Source: Xenosphaeropsis pyriputrescens | Taxonomy: Eukaryota; Ascomycota; Leotiomycetes; Phacidiales; Phacidiaceae | DNA length: 64,000 nt | Direction of reading: 5' to 3' | NCBI GenBank assembly: GCA_022609375.1 | Contig: JAGKQE010000033.1 | Coordinates: forward strand, 186,001 to 250,000 | Shown: positions 1 through 11,197 of the stretch, piece after piece | How positions within the stretch are numbered: the stretch's first letter is position 1 | Layout: every line of letters begins with the position of its first letter | Position numbers and translations under genes: made by a program | The notes under the pieces: model-generated | Told to the model about the DNA's origin: nothing | The model's input: only the letters and a program-made list of their open reading frames with translations | The model's database searches: none

Positions 1-31
1 GAAATACCAAACACACTGGGCTGAAGAACTA

Positions 32-1475
32 CTAACTGTACTGAGGTAACTGTTTCTGATCCATCTCTGCCTTAGCCCCTGCGTCATTAACACTTCTCGA
101 CACATCGATCGGTAGATGCCCATTGCCAACATCCTTACCAGCGGGCCTAGTGAATCTAGCCTTGAGAGGAGTCCAGCTCTCCTCGTTATATCCCTCCTGT
201 AACTTCTTACAGGTCTTTAAGCCCCACTCTGTGACTCCAACCATATAGCAGCTCTCAAACATGAATGCCATACTTCCCTCGCCGATTTTGGCCGGCTTAA
301 GCTCCGCATTGCTCGCTTTTTCGTGGGTATTGCTGTCAGGTCCATGTGCACTCATAATGTTATGCAGGCTCGCTCCAGCAGGCTGGAAGCCACCTCCTGT
401 TTTCGCATCATAATCGCCTTGGATGAGGCCCATGAATTCGGACATCGTGTTACGATGGTACCAAGGTGGGCGGAAGGTATCTTCGCCAACAAGCCATCGA
501 GGAGGGAAAATCACGAAGTCGGCGACGGCTGTGCCGAGGGTCGCAGATGGAGCAGATAAGACAGTGAATATGCTTGGGTCTGGATGGTCGAAGGAGATGC
601 TTCCTATGGTGTTGAAGCGACCCAAGTCATACTTGTAAGGGTAGTACAGACCATGCCAAGCAACGACGTCAAATGGTGTGTGCTTTTGCTTCGCAGCGAA
701 GAGGTGGCCATTGAACTTGGAAAACAGAGTCCACTCATTTTGGGTATCCTCTTGGAAGGATGCTGTTGGGGCTTGGAAATCACGAGCATTAGCAAGGCAA
801 TTTGAGCCAATGGGACCAAGTTCAGGCAGTTGGAAATGGCCTTGGTACAGCTCCAGAATATAGCCACGGACTGGTCCTTCTAGCAGGTCTACTCGATAGC
901 GAATACCACGAGGAATCACGCATATTTCATTCGGGCGGACAAGGATATGCCCCAACTCTGTTTGGATATCAAGCACTCCATGCTGGATGACGATGAGGAA
1001 ATCTCCGTCGGCAGAGTAGAAAGCTTCGTGCTCCCCCATCGACTTTCCAGCCGCGAAGATCATGATTCCTATGCCAGATTTCATTGTTGGGTCACCTGCA
1101 CCAGCTACAAGTCGCAAAGAGTGCACCCAATCCACCGTCTCGTTCATATCGAATGGGTCCCATCGCAACTGATTTGGAATCTGGTGCAATCTCTTGTGTT
1201 CCGGGTTTGTGTTGTAGGTCGCCGATTCACGTGGCTCAAAGGATGAGTGAGCTGCTGAAGGTAGGATTCGATATAACCAAGACTGTTGATTCTCATGGCG
1301 AGGTGCTGTGAAAGCTGTGCCCGAGAGCTTTTCAGCATATAAACCATATGCTGGCTTCTGTGGCGAGTTTTGTCCTATGGGAAGAGCACCTTCAACGGCT
1401 TCCGACCTGTCCGTTTGTTGGTAACTTCTTTGTACAGAGACGACGATGCTTACTCATGATAGGAGCCGAAGCCAT
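32..1475 (-). CDS. hmgA: Homogentisate 1,2-dioxygenase
   Basis: Fe(II) enzyme that opens the ring of homogentisate to maleylacetoacetate in tyrosine/phenylalanine breakdown, in the cytosol. The N-terminal run reading LPIGQNSPQKPAYGLYAEKL then SGTAFTAPRHENQQSWLYR is the family signature, and the C-terminal half holds the metal-site segments RPPWYHRNTMSEFMG and ASLHNIMSAHGPD. My model is exon 1 at 1454-1475 (starting MASAPIM), an intron at 1399-1453 (55 bp, GTAAGC...AAG) and exon 2 at 32-1398, giving 462 aa, close to the usual length. The acceptor is AAG rather than the commoner CAG/TAG; it was chosen because it is the one that restores frame, so the first seven residues are less certain. Divergent from the small gene at 2208 across a 732-bp spacer. 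Function is confident from sequence; fahA and maiA partners are not in the window. Confidence 0.95.
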
Positions 1476-2207
1476 TCTGATATTTATATTTCTCTGGTGC
1501 TAAGAATTTTGTGACAGGCATATTGAGATTATATCGCTTCACCGTCACGATTCGCTATTTGGGAGGGATTGTTGGTTGTCAATATCGCTTGAAGTGATGT
1601 TCAACTATCCACTATATCACTCACAGTCGATATATGGACTCATTAATCTCATCAAAAGCCATCCCAACAATCGGCAGTTGGAGATGAATCGATATGGTTA
1701 CTACCGATACAGACATCGTAAGATGATTGTTATTTCGAGCAGGCGGAATGAAGAGCAGCTGCCTTGTTCTGCTGCAGGTAATCGTAGATCGAGGACGGAA
1801 TTGAGCCGATAGCAAGCGCTGCTCTTAGAAATAAGCATCATTTTAACATCCTCGTTGGATCTTCAGTGCGGGGTCTACAAACTGCGGTGGCGGGTGGTGC
1901 GGGGTCTCACACAAGTCGCGCAGATCAATATCAAGGAATACGGAAGCTCGTTTCAGTTGCTCTTGAACATTCGCCATAATTCCGCAGCGGAACGACGCCG
2001 TCGCTCGCCTTGCGCTGGATTGATATACACTATGTGACTTGCGACATCAATGCACGGCCACAGTTATGATGCACGAGCTAGCCAGAGCTCACGCCACCGC
2101 CACATCTCATGGAAGTCATAAAGATGCTGTCATTTCATCTGCACTTCAACATATCGTCTAAAATACAAATCCTACCAAACGACCACTCTACAGCAAGTCA
2201 AAACAAA
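1476..2207. promoter_or_regulatory. Divergent intergenic region between hmgA and the 77-aa gene
   Basis: 732 bp separating two divergent start codons, so it should carry both promoters. No long open frame with coding character was seen. I could not assign specific factor sites. Confidence 0.4.
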
Positions 2208-2441
2208 ATGCCTCTCATCGTTCCAAACGTCACTGCCGAGAACCCCTCCGAGAGAGCGGCTAACGAGTTGGCACACTCGAACGCTTCCAACAGCAGCAAC
2301 AACAGTAACAACAATAACAACAACACCAATACTACCGCCACATCGACCACCACACAAAAGACACCAGAGCAAGAAGAAGCCGATCGCCTCTATGAGGAGA
2401 GAATAGAGGAGGAATACGCAAAGAGAGAAGGTGGTGCATAA
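2208..2441 (+). CDS. Small Asn/Ser/Thr-rich protein, hypothetical
   Basis: 77-aa unspliced frame starting at an ATG preceded by AACAAA, a good fungal start context. The frame is open about 100 bp further upstream, but this ATG fits better. The protein has three parts: a conserved-looking head (MPLIVPNVTAENPSERAANE), a low-complexity middle of Asn, Ser and Thr (residues about 27-52), and an acidic, probably helical tail (EQEEADRLYEERIEEEYAKR). There is no signal peptide or membrane segment. I do not recognise a function. It ends 268 bp from the convergent DUF1989 gene. The charged helical tail and the good start context argue that it is real. Confidence 0.6.
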   Translation: MPLIVPNVTAENPSERAANELAHSNASNSSNNSNNNNNNTNTTATSTTTQKTPEQEEADRLYEERIEEEYAKREGGA

Positions 2442-2709
2442 GTTGTCTTGCTTGGTCAAGCTAGAGATAACTGCTGCTGCCCTGAAGCATTGTTTCGGTG
2501 TTGGAAATGAAATGGCATCATTCAGGGTCACTTGATACCCGGAAATCCCAATGAATTTGATATTAGGAATGGAACTTCTTGACTCTTACCTTTTGATTGG
2601 AATAAACGTGACACTTTCAAGCTTTTGTGAATAGTAGAACATTATTGAGTATATGATCATCGTAATCTGATGCTGCCCATATAAATCTCAATTATACATA
2701 CGAATATCA

Positions 2710-3861
2710 TCACTTCTCTCCGAATACCGGCATCTTGACACCGTGCATCCCCTTGTAAGGAGCTACCTCGGGGCTCTTCCATGCTTTCAATATATCCTCC
2801 TGGTCCTTTAGCTTATACACAGTCACCCCAAGCGGTCGACAGGTATCCAGCATTCTCTGAGCACTGTCACCTCCCCAGCCATGCACACTTAAGTCACCGC
2901 CTGGGCAAGCAGACATAGCACAGATCACATCGACTTCAGCAAAGAAATCAAAATAATCCCCTGCTTTTGCAGGAGAAGGTTCCCTACTTTCATCAGTAGG
3001 GATCGAATGGGCTCCAGAAATGGCAACTCACATGAAGTACTTGCCATCTTGGTTCAGACCAGTTACTTGAAAAACATTGAGGACGTCGTGCACATCGAAC
3101 TCAGTAAGACCAAATGGGATCACCGCTCTGGTGAGATTGCTATGACACTGGAAGTCGAAAGAATCACCGCTGAGCAACTTGTTTACTACCTAAGGTTAGA
3201 TTTCCCCTTTGCATCGATGTTCTTGTAAGTTACTCACCATATGGGTCACATCGTGTACCAAGGAGGTCGTGACACCGTCCACCAACCTCATCAACACCGT
3301 AGTCCTTTAAGCTATCGCCGACGATGGTGACAAGAGGACGTAGATAAGGCAGGTTCGACCATAATCTGTCACCAACTGATACATGAGACGCATGCAACTG
3401 GCGGGTCCTAGCAGCCCAGAAACGTTCTCGAGGGTTGGCTAGAGAGAAGATGTTCAGGTCTGCAACCTGTGGGCCATGAGGAGTAGAAAGACGACAAATA
3501 TGACCTTTTGATAGTTAGTTATAATTCAAGACAAACAACTAAGAGCATCCATGTCCTAGAGAACGTAGAATAAATTGGTTGCTTGAGTCTCATTCTGCTA
3601 CTGGGAATATAATATCAGTATCCCACCCTTGAGATCCTCGGATAAACTCCAGCACCCAGATTCAACGAAGAAACGACACTTACCCGCAGGAACAATCCAG
3701 GCCTTTCCACTACGGATTGGAATCTCAAAATTCTCCAATACTTTTCTGGAACCGGCTTCATCTGCTGTGGCACCGAGACGGGCGTAGAGCTTGGTGTCGC
3801 CATACAACGCGGTGCTGTCTTTCGCGGGGTAAGCTGGTTGTGGGACACGTGGGGTCGACAT
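2710..3861 (-). CDS. DUF1989 (urea carboxylase-associated family) protein
   Basis: Four exons can be joined in frame: 3684-3861, 3238-3504, 3032-3185 and 2710-2983, giving 290 aa. Introns are 179, 52 and 48 bp, all GT...AG. The joined protein shows family blocks in order: GKAWIVPAG, STPHGPQVADLNIFSL, HASHVSVGDRLWSNLPYLRP, a Cys/His stretch DEVGGRCHDLLGTRCDPY, HSNLTRAVIPFGLTE, and near the end CAMSACPGGDLSVHGWGG. The last two splice sites were fixed by phase and by the continuity of VNKLLSGDSFDFQCHSN and EPSPAKAGDYFDFF. In bacteria DUF1989 proteins accompany urea- or guanidine-carboxylase operons, and CgdA/CgdB form carboxyguanidine deiminase. No carboxylase gene is visible here. The role in this fungus is unknown; a hydrolase or deiminase of a small N-carboxylated compound is an inference. 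Confidence 0.85.
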
Positions 3862-4245
3862 GATATCCGTGTTTTCGAATCTATTAGGTCGATAGGTAGT
3901 TTTATTCAGAAATGGAACTGGGAGTTTATATGAGGAATGTTGTCTGCACCATTCAGTAATTGATACGAGTAATTCTGGTACGCATTATCGCGGCTTGGCT
4001 TATCGCCCCACGTTCGGATCGGATGCTCGAGCACGAAGATGGCACAAATCGGAGTCAAAACATTGTGTGCCATATATCTCGATTTCGGCTGTGATTGTAA
4101 CAAACCCCTGTTGGTATATCAAAGTCACTTTCATGTTTGGATATTTTAAATGACCAACCCATTTTCTCATCTTGCCCAGCCAAGCCATGCCGATATAAAT
4201 TTACCTTTAGAACGCCATCGCTATCAAATGAATCAAAATACCAAA

Positions 4246-5418
4246 TCATTTGCGTAGCTTTGCCAATGCAGCAGCAACTCCGTCACTCAATTCATCATCC
4301 TTCTTCTTCTGCGCCTGCTCCCTCTCCTTTTCCAACCTCTCCTCCTCCTCTACGGCAGCAAGAATCATAGCCTCCTCGTCATCATCGCCCGGATCCCACA
4401 TTTGCTCATCTTTCTGCACCTCTTTCCCTTTCGCAGTTTTTTGATCTTTACCACTCTTAGCAGAGTTAGGCGTCTCATCGACGATCTCCTGCTCAACGAA
4501 CATTCCTCCCATGGAGCTCATCTCTCTCAAAGGCACTCTACTCAGTGGTACCGCACGATCCAATACATTAGGAGTCTCCACGCCATCCTCCCCTCGCGTG
4601 CTCTCGTCCCGGCCCAACTTTCTCCGCGTAGCCTTTCGGACACGAAAGGGTTCCTGGATAACACCGCACCATTTCTTGACCTTCTTCTCTCCCCAGCCAC
4701 TGACAACAGCCACTTCCTCAGGCCTGGCATTGATAGCACCCCTCACACTCCCAAAAGCACTCACAAGCGTGACAGCATCCGTCTTATTGATGCTACGGGG
4801 CACCGTAATAAAATCCACCAATTTGTCCGCATAGCTCGTGCTCTGGTGGCTCTTTATAGCTGTCGGATTCGCATGTTCGTAGCTCTTGTACAGCTCTAGG
4901 TATCTCGCGGCTTCCGCCGCGCTCCAGCACAGGATCACCGTAACATTATTGATCACACTCGTTTTCGAGAGTTCCTTTAGACTATCCTCATGGTTGCCAA
5001 TATCGACCATCGTAAGCAAGATCCGCAGGTTATATTTCCCCTGCAGGGAGCGGATACGATTGTAAATGTATTCGGGGTGTAGACGGTGATATTTCAGCGA
5101 TAGGAAGAGGGCGCATGTCGTGGTGCCCAGCACGTAGTCTGACGGGATATCGGAGTACTCCCATGGCAGCGAGCGGAGGTGCGTAAGAATTGGATTGCCT
5201 TTCTGCCGGGGGGAGACGAGAATCGAGGAGCCCGAGGAGCGTGTGGGGAGTGCTTGTGGTGTTGGTTGGACGATCTTGGGCGCGGATGGGTTCACAGCCT
5301 GCGGTTTTGGCTGCACGACCTTTTGTGGTGTTGGTTGAACTGGTCTAATTTGGGCTTCTGTCGCTGCCAACGCAGCTAGGAAGTCAGCATCGCTACCGAA
5401 GTTATCATCATCGTCCAT
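4246..5418 (-). CDS. rad10: ERCC1/Rad10 family nucleotide excision repair subunit
   Basis: Non-catalytic partner of the XPF/Rad1 nuclease, which cuts 5' of bulky lesions and also acts in crosslink repair and single-strand annealing. Unspliced, 390 aa from the ATG at 5418 (MDDDDNFGSDADFLAAL); the frame is open 66 bp upstream but without another ATG. The layout is an acidic N-terminus, a Pro/Gln-rich linker with near-repeated QPTPQ/QPKPQ units, the central Rad10 domain (GNPILTHLRSLPWEYSDIP through VTVILCWSAAEAARYLE), a helix-hairpin-helix segment (VSAFGSVRGAINARPEEVAV then GWGEKKVKKWC), and a C-terminal Lys/Glu-rich tail that is probably coiled coil. The tail makes it longer than vertebrate ERCC1. 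Confident family call. Confidence 0.95.
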   Translation of the reverse strand: MDDDDNFGSDADFLAALAATEAQIRPVQPTPQKVVQPKPQAVNPSAPKIVQPTPQALPTRSSGSSILVSPRQKGNPILTHLRSLPWEYSDIPSDYVLGTTTCALFLSLKYHRLHPEYIYNRIRSLQGKYNLRILLTMVDIGNHEDSLKELSKTSVINNVTVILCWSAAEAARYLELYKSYEHANPTAIKSHQSTSYADKLVDFITVPRSINKTDAVTLVSAFGSVRGAINARPEEVAVVSGWGEKKVKKWCGVIQEPFRVRKATRRKLGRDESTRGEDGVETPNVLDRAVPLSRVPLREMSSMGGMFVEQEIVDETPNSAKSGKDQKTAKGKEVQKDEQMWDPGDDDEEAMILAAVEEEERLEKEREQAQKKKDDELSDGVAAALAKLRK

Positions 5419-6032
5419 GGTTTCCGCGCTGCTGGTTTCATGAAGGTCGTGAGAGGCTGTGTTGTGGTGTTTTTCGAAGCCCACACCTTGTGGTTATGAC
5501 GTTGTCGATAACATCGGCTCAGATAGGCGCGAGATTGATGCTGAGATCACAATCATGCTTGATTTTCAGAAACTTCTCCATAAACTACAAGATGGCATCA
5601 CTAAAGCACTCAATAACGAGAGTGACTCTGCTTCCAGAGTTATGGGGCTTCTGAGATACAACAGATCACTAATCACGACCTAACAAAGAAAGACTCTAAA
5701 TCAATTTCATTACTAGCTTCACATCTAGCTAGAGTTGTTCGGTCTCTACATAGAGATCGAATTGGATCGTGGTATCGAGAAATTCCGGCCCATATGCAAT
5801 CGCTGAAACCCATACAAAGAAAGTGAGCAGAAAGTTCATCCTTGAAACCGTCATAGTTAGTATGGAGGTGTTTTGGACTCCATGAAGATGAACTGCACAC
5901 AGTAGGCACTCCAAAAAAAAGAAAAAGCTGACCTTCTCGGCCCCTTAGTAAAATTGTAACAGCCCTTGTACTCCGACGGGTGGATTTGTCTGTCGTTCTT
6001 ATGGTATTTCAAGGGAAAATCTTTCATAAGCT
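5419..6032. other. Intergenic, no gene seen
   Basis: Upstream of rad10 and downstream of the CK2 beta gene. It contains a 41-codon minus-strand frame with a signal-like start (ATG at 5854), which I do not accept as a gene. Confidence 0.4.
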
Positions 6033-7098
6033 TCAAGCAAAGGCTTCCTCCCCGTTCTCGACAACCATTGGGCTACCACCGTCTCCTGCTTTTCTTCTAG
6101 CAGCTGCAGCAAGTCTTGCCTTCGCGCCGGCAGCCGCACTATTGACGCCTTCAATGGAATCATCACTCTCCTCTCCATCTTCAGCATGATATCTCGCAGC
6201 CTCATCAAGCTCATTGATATCATCCGGTCTCGATCTCAGCCACTGCATTCTTGGTCCACTTCTTGCGCGCTCCGAGACTTTGAATCCGTAGATACGTGGC
6301 TCGTAGACCTTGCCTGATCCAAGTCCTGGTGCCAAGTTGTGTGCAGTCATGCCGTTGATCATAGTTTTATCGCTGTCGGCAGTATTATGGGTAGAGGAGG
6401 TGATAGAATCGGTAGCTCGGGTGCTGAGGTTATAATCAGGGAAGGTCATGAGGAAGAGAGATCCGAATGTACGACCAAAGAAGGCGCCATCAACGGTCTG
6501 GAAGCGGGAGTTTGGTGGAATGTAGATATCGAGGCAGGAAGGACAGAACAGCTTCACGGTATCTTCTCCTGGAACATCGGTGGTGCCAACTGGGAGCGTA
6601 CGTGCCATATCGCAGTTGGTTCGTGGGCAGTTGCCAAAGTGAGACAGCTCATACTTCTCAGCCATTTGTTGAATTCCAGTGCGTGAGAGGATGTATCGCT
6701 GATGGATAAGACCGTAAAGGAGCTCGGCAGATGATTCGATCATCGAGAGATCACTGGTCATACGGGTATGTCTTCGCTCAGTTGAACGTCTGTTGCGATC
6801 GTCACCCTCGATTGCAGACTCATCTCCCTCATCTTCTTCCTCCTCCTCTTCGTCATCGTCATCATCCTCTGGCTCAACATCTAAAATCATCTGAGGGAAA
6901 ATAAGTATAATGCCACGAGAATGTGCAAAGTGAACCTACCTCAAGGGCTTCCTTGTACATTGGAACCTGACTCTGAAGGCCAGTCAGATTGAAGTCATCT
7001 TCAATGAATTCCTCGGAAACTTCAGCAAAGTACTCGTGCCCAAGAAGTGAGCAGAACGAAGAGATCCAGGACTCTCCAGCCCCAGAAGAAGTTGACAT
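6033..7098 (-). CDS. ckb1: Casein kinase 2 regulatory (beta) subunit
   Basis: Dimeric regulatory subunit of protein kinase CK2, which stabilises the tetramer and chooses substrates. Exon 1 is 6940-7098 and exon 2 is 6033-6890; the intron at 6891-6939 (49 bp) joins KEALE to MILDVEPED. The model gives 338 aa. Visible landmarks are WISSFCSLLGHEYFAEVSEE and DDFNLTGLQSQVPMYKEALE (classic N-terminal blocks), a long acidic loop (EDDDDDEEEEEEDEGDE), the zinc site made of NCPRTNC and FCPSC, and GRTFGSLFLMTFPDY. A fungal insert of about 40 residues lies before KVYEPRIYGFKVSE. The frame stays open 360 nt upstream of the chosen ATG with three further in-frame ATGs, so a longer N-terminus is possible (see findings). 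Divergent from the JmjC gene. Confidence 0.95.
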
Positions 7099-8041
7099 TG
7101 CTTCTTCTCCCGATAGGCGTAAGTATCGGAGATTTGAGATGTGTGTTGATGGGTAAAATGGGACGACCTCCGGGTAACGAAAGAACTGGGAGCTGGAAGA
7201 GGTGCTGATGCTGTCGAATTCGGTTATTATATCAGAATCAGAAGCAGAAGTTGCATAGATATCCTGGTGGGCGGGGTGAGGCTGATCAAGATCAGTCGGC
7301 TCCGAATTTAAGCCGGCTAGAAGCGCGGCTAATTCCGACATGTCTTCTGCTGGTCCGTGCGTCTCAAGATTCATTCTTGTTGCTAAGTCTTGGATGAGAA
7401 ATAGACCTTGCACAACGACGAAGAACCCGAGTTGGATGTTGTCAATGATCAGCGTCATTGGAAGTTCAGGTATGAAATTGCAAGCTGGTTGTATGTTTGT
7501 TTTGGTTATAACTACGACGCTGCGAAGTTGGAGAGAAGGCTTAGCCTTACCTGACTCCCACGGGAATCAGGCCGGCGAGCTTTGTGAATGCTCTCCAGGT
7601 ACGGCAGCATTGTGTCTGGAGATTATGACAGTCTCACTCATTTATTGAACACAAAAGATCTGTCTTTTGTTGTACTATACACATTGTGTGTACGTGAAAT
7701 ACTAATCAATTGGAATTTGTGAGAGATTGATATTCCTCCGTGAAGGCTTGGTGGGGTGCAGTCTACCTATGATTTATCAATCAAAAATTATAACTATGAG
7801 AAAATAAAAAGGACTACCTAGTTACAGCAACATGGAGGGATACCATGACTAGGTCAGGTGCCTACATGTACACGTTCAGTAATTCCATTATTACATGTCC
7901 AGTATGTAAGTCGTGGTCCATATATTCTAGTATTGTTTTCTGCACAATGTACATAATACTAGCCTACCAACCAGACTGTCGCGCTAACAAGATCATGCAG
8001 CAGAGACAACAACTCGCTACATCTCTAACAAACATCAAACT
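7099..8041. promoter_or_regulatory. Divergent region between CK2 beta and JmjC genes
   Basis: 943 bp between divergent start codons. The part 7099-7458 is an open frame continuous with CK2 beta on the minus strand; the rest shows no gene. Confidence 0.4.
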
Positions 8042-9135
8042 ATGGCAAACGTCTCTCGGCGTATGCCATTGTCACGAAGGTCCCAATTTCAATGCTGTAG
8101 AGTCTCCATTGTACGCCGATTTTCAGATTGCAAGTCTCCAGATAACATTGATAGCCCTATTGCTGAAGCAAAAGATACTGATGGCAATATTATCGAAGCA
8201 AACAAACACTTGCAACCCGTCAGGACACACGGCACACGCTTCGACAAAATACAAGTGAGCATCTTCAGGGAGCTTGCTTTCAAGCCTGAAAAGCCACTCC
8301 ATTTTTCTGAAGGTTTTTCAAAGGATAAGGCCATTTATCCTGACTTCCCGATAGCTGCAGCTTATAAATGGTTTACTCGCCATGAACAGAAAGAGGGAAA
8401 GGAAAAAGGAGAAACACGGACTTCTTTCAATCATAAATACCTCGACCAGTTTGGCGGCCATGTCTTCAACTTTGAAGCTATAGTATCAGGAGGCAATAGA
8501 CCGGGGGAGAGAGAGCGATTTCTCCAGATGCAAGCACCCTTGCATGCAATGTTGAGCACCACCAAACTGGAAGAGGCGGCCGTTGGTGCCAGGGAATTTC
8601 GAGTTCTAAGATATTATCTTGCTCAGACACAACTCATCGATCTTCCGAAAGGTATGCAAGATGATATCGTAACTCCATGCCTGATCAAGGAAACTGGAAA
8701 AGGGGACATCTACGATGCCAATGTGTGGATCGGTCAAGCACCAACTTATACTCCATTGCACAAAGATCCAAATCCGAATCTCTTCGTTCAGATTGCAAGT
8801 GCCAAGGTTGTGAGGCTATACGAGCCCGGAATCGGCAGGGCAATCTTCCAACAAGTTCAGACGGCACTGGGTGCGCATGCTTCGCCTGTATTCCGAGGGG
8901 AGGAGATGATGGAAGGACCCGAAAGGGGAGCTTTGAATTCCGCTGTTTGGGGGCCCTGCGCCACACATCCAGGTTACGAGGTCCATTTACAGGCTGGTGA
9001 CGCCCTTTTTATTCCCAAAGGCTGGTGGCATAGTATCAAGAGTGAAGGGCCTGATATCAACGCTTCCGTAGGTATACCGCAGGTAATTCTCATGGCACAT
9101 ACTGACGGTTCCAGGTCAACTGGTGGTTTCGATGA
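8042..9135 (+). CDS. JmjC/cupin-8 domain Fe(II)/2OG oxygenase, possibly mitochondrial
   Basis: Exon 1 is 8042-9067 and exon 2 is 9115-9135, with a 47-bp intron (GTAGGT...CAG); 348 aa. The short last exon restores the conserved ending NASVNWWFR, which would be lost by reading through. The JmjC metal site is visible as HKD at residues 240-242 (TPLHKDPNPNLFVQI) and a distal His at 330 (LFIPKGWWHSIKSE). The first 27 residues are rich in Arg and Ser with no acidic residue, which suggests a mitochondrial presequence. It probably hydroxylates a protein or RNA residue; the substrate cannot be told. It converges on the extradiol dioxygenase gene with about 100 bp between stop codons. Confidence 0.85.
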
Positions 9136-9236
9136 AACTGGAATATCACAGCTCTTGGAACCACAAGCCTCAAGTAAAGGCGGTCATTATGGAAAGGGCT
9201 ACTTTTTGAAAAATATATTCGATCTGACATCCCGAA

Positions 9237-9925
9237 TTACTCCTTCTTCCCAGCAAGCTTGTCTGCCTTCTTCATTTCCTCTATTCTCTTAAACAGACCC
9301 AGGTCCAGTGGAAATCGCTCACCCATCCAAGTTGCTCTCTGACTATGATCTCTGTACTCATTGTCGTTGGCTCCCGTCTCGGGGTTAACAGTATTTGGGT
9401 GTATGAGGGCTGAAAGTGGCCCACGGTTGATGACAAGCCAAGGTATGAAAGCGCCAAACTGAGCTGGAGTGAAGAGATTCACTTCAAACATGGCTACAGG
9501 ATGAGGGCCAACTGGCTTTTCCCATAATCTGTAGATCCTAAGTTCGGGAACTGCGCATATATCAGCAGGGTTTGATTTACGCTCCTCAGAACGAAGACTA
9601 ATATACTGACACTCCCTTCTGACCCTCTCCCATAGCTCCTTCGCAAACTTGGTCTGCTCTGCATTTTGTTGAACGTAATAAATATGCACATCACTAAAAG
9701 GTCAGTCAAGTGTATTCTGTGAGGATATCACGTGACCCACAATCCACCTCTGATACCTTGGTCCACCTCGACCGGAAACTTCTCATAACTGGGACTCAAC
9801 TTCTGATTCAGAAGTGCCTTGTAGCTTTTTCCATCCTCGTTTCTCTCGTCGGAGAGGGGCTCCAGTTGCTGGCCTTCGTAAGGTGCGAGCGGTGAGGGAT
9901 AGGTGTAAATAGAAGGATCAGCCAT
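9237..9925 (-). CDS. DOPA 4,5-dioxygenase family extradiol enzyme
   Basis: Two exons, 9741-9925 and 9237-9693, with a 47-bp intron at 9694-9740. The splice point was chosen because it joins GIRGG to FDVHIYYVQQ, the conserved entry to the domain; 213 aa. The family has His-rich motifs, seen here as DVHIYY, GPHPVAMFEVNLF and LSALIHPNTVN. Fungal relatives cleave catechols such as L-DOPA (betalain-type chemistry in Amanita) or other catecholic substrates. No signal peptide. A Lys/Glu-rich tail closes the protein. Its substrate here is unknown. Tail-to-tail with the JmjC gene. Confidence 0.88.
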
Positions 9926-11197
9926 TCTGTATTTTGAGGTAGCGAGTTACTTGGAAGTAGAGTTATTTGCGATTACAGAAAACATCCTACAATATTGACG
10001 ATCTGGTTTTATCGTCGAAATATATATACTTTTGCACGGTTCCGGAGGCGCATACGTAACGGAGTACCATGAGGTTGGGTACGTACCTTAGGCTTACGAG
10101 ACGTACAAAGTGGGCGTCGGCAGGGTTCCGCGACGATTTTGTAAGCAGCATTACGGAGGACCCTACACAAGTACTTGCATTAACAACCATCACAGGCGTT
10201 CTGCATCGTCCATCAAGGGTCTTGACTTGTCATCTCGAGTCCCCTCCATCTCATTGAGGAGGACGCATCAGGATTGTTACCATGGCTTACATCAACTTAG
10301 TAGCACTACATTCTTCCTCTGTCAGCCCGGCCGTTATGACATCTCAATCGACGATGCTCCGTAATTCAACTTAATAATATTCTAATGCACAGATGCTCCT
10401 GGCTAAATGAAGCAGCTTCAAGTACGCAATACCTGGCCATGATTGTGCAATAGAGTACCTAGGTAAGGTAAACTCACTCTCCTAACAATAGATCTGGACA
10501 GGTATTGGCACGCCTTCTTCCAGTACATTTACACAGCGTGACGATTTGCCATAACTAGGCAAGTTCATATGGCATCAAATTCAGGCAAAAGAACACTTCT
10601 TCGCTCTGTCAAAGCTATCGAACAATGTCATACACCACTTTTGGAAATTCGCCAGAAGTCGCTCTGCATGGTAGCAAGTGCCACACAAGAAAACAGAGCA
10701 AATGATCCATTGCAACAAGGTAAGGTAGGGCACATACTCGCATCCTTTCAAGTAACTATAGATGCTCCGTATGCTCTACTTACTTGTCATTGGCGAAGTC
10801 AATGGTTCTGCTTCCTTTGACATCTTCTTTGTCCTGATAACACAGATTTGCTGGGTTTGTTCATAAACTGCATGTGTTCTACATGAATCTTGTTATTCTC
10901 TGATATGATCAATTTAATTTGTATAAAAATTCATCGATTATCTTTCTACGACAAACAGGTTTCACTCCCAAGTTTCAGATTCACACTCACCCTCGGGTTG
11001 ATCTATCAATTTTATCTCGAACTTGGCATCCATAAAGAGCCAAGATTGATAATACCTTTGCCATCATAGGTGCTCGGAAACCTCAACAGGATCATCCTAT
11101 TCCTATCAAACCAAGTACATTGAGACTGACTGGCTATACTGCATAGTGAGGTATATTCTTTCGGGACAAGGTGGTGACTACGAATGCGCATATAACT
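9926..11197. other. Intergenic, no gene seen
   Basis: About 1.3 kb upstream of both the extradiol dioxygenase (-) and the broken DUF6590 gene (+). No open frame with recognisable coding character; moderately AT-rich near 10.85-11.0 kb. Confidence 0.4.

Noticed and set aside
5729..5854. 41-codon minus-strand frame with a signal-peptide-like start
   Set aside because: Too short, no Cys pattern or family, and an optional splice adds only nine residues; a chance hydrophobic frame is as likely.
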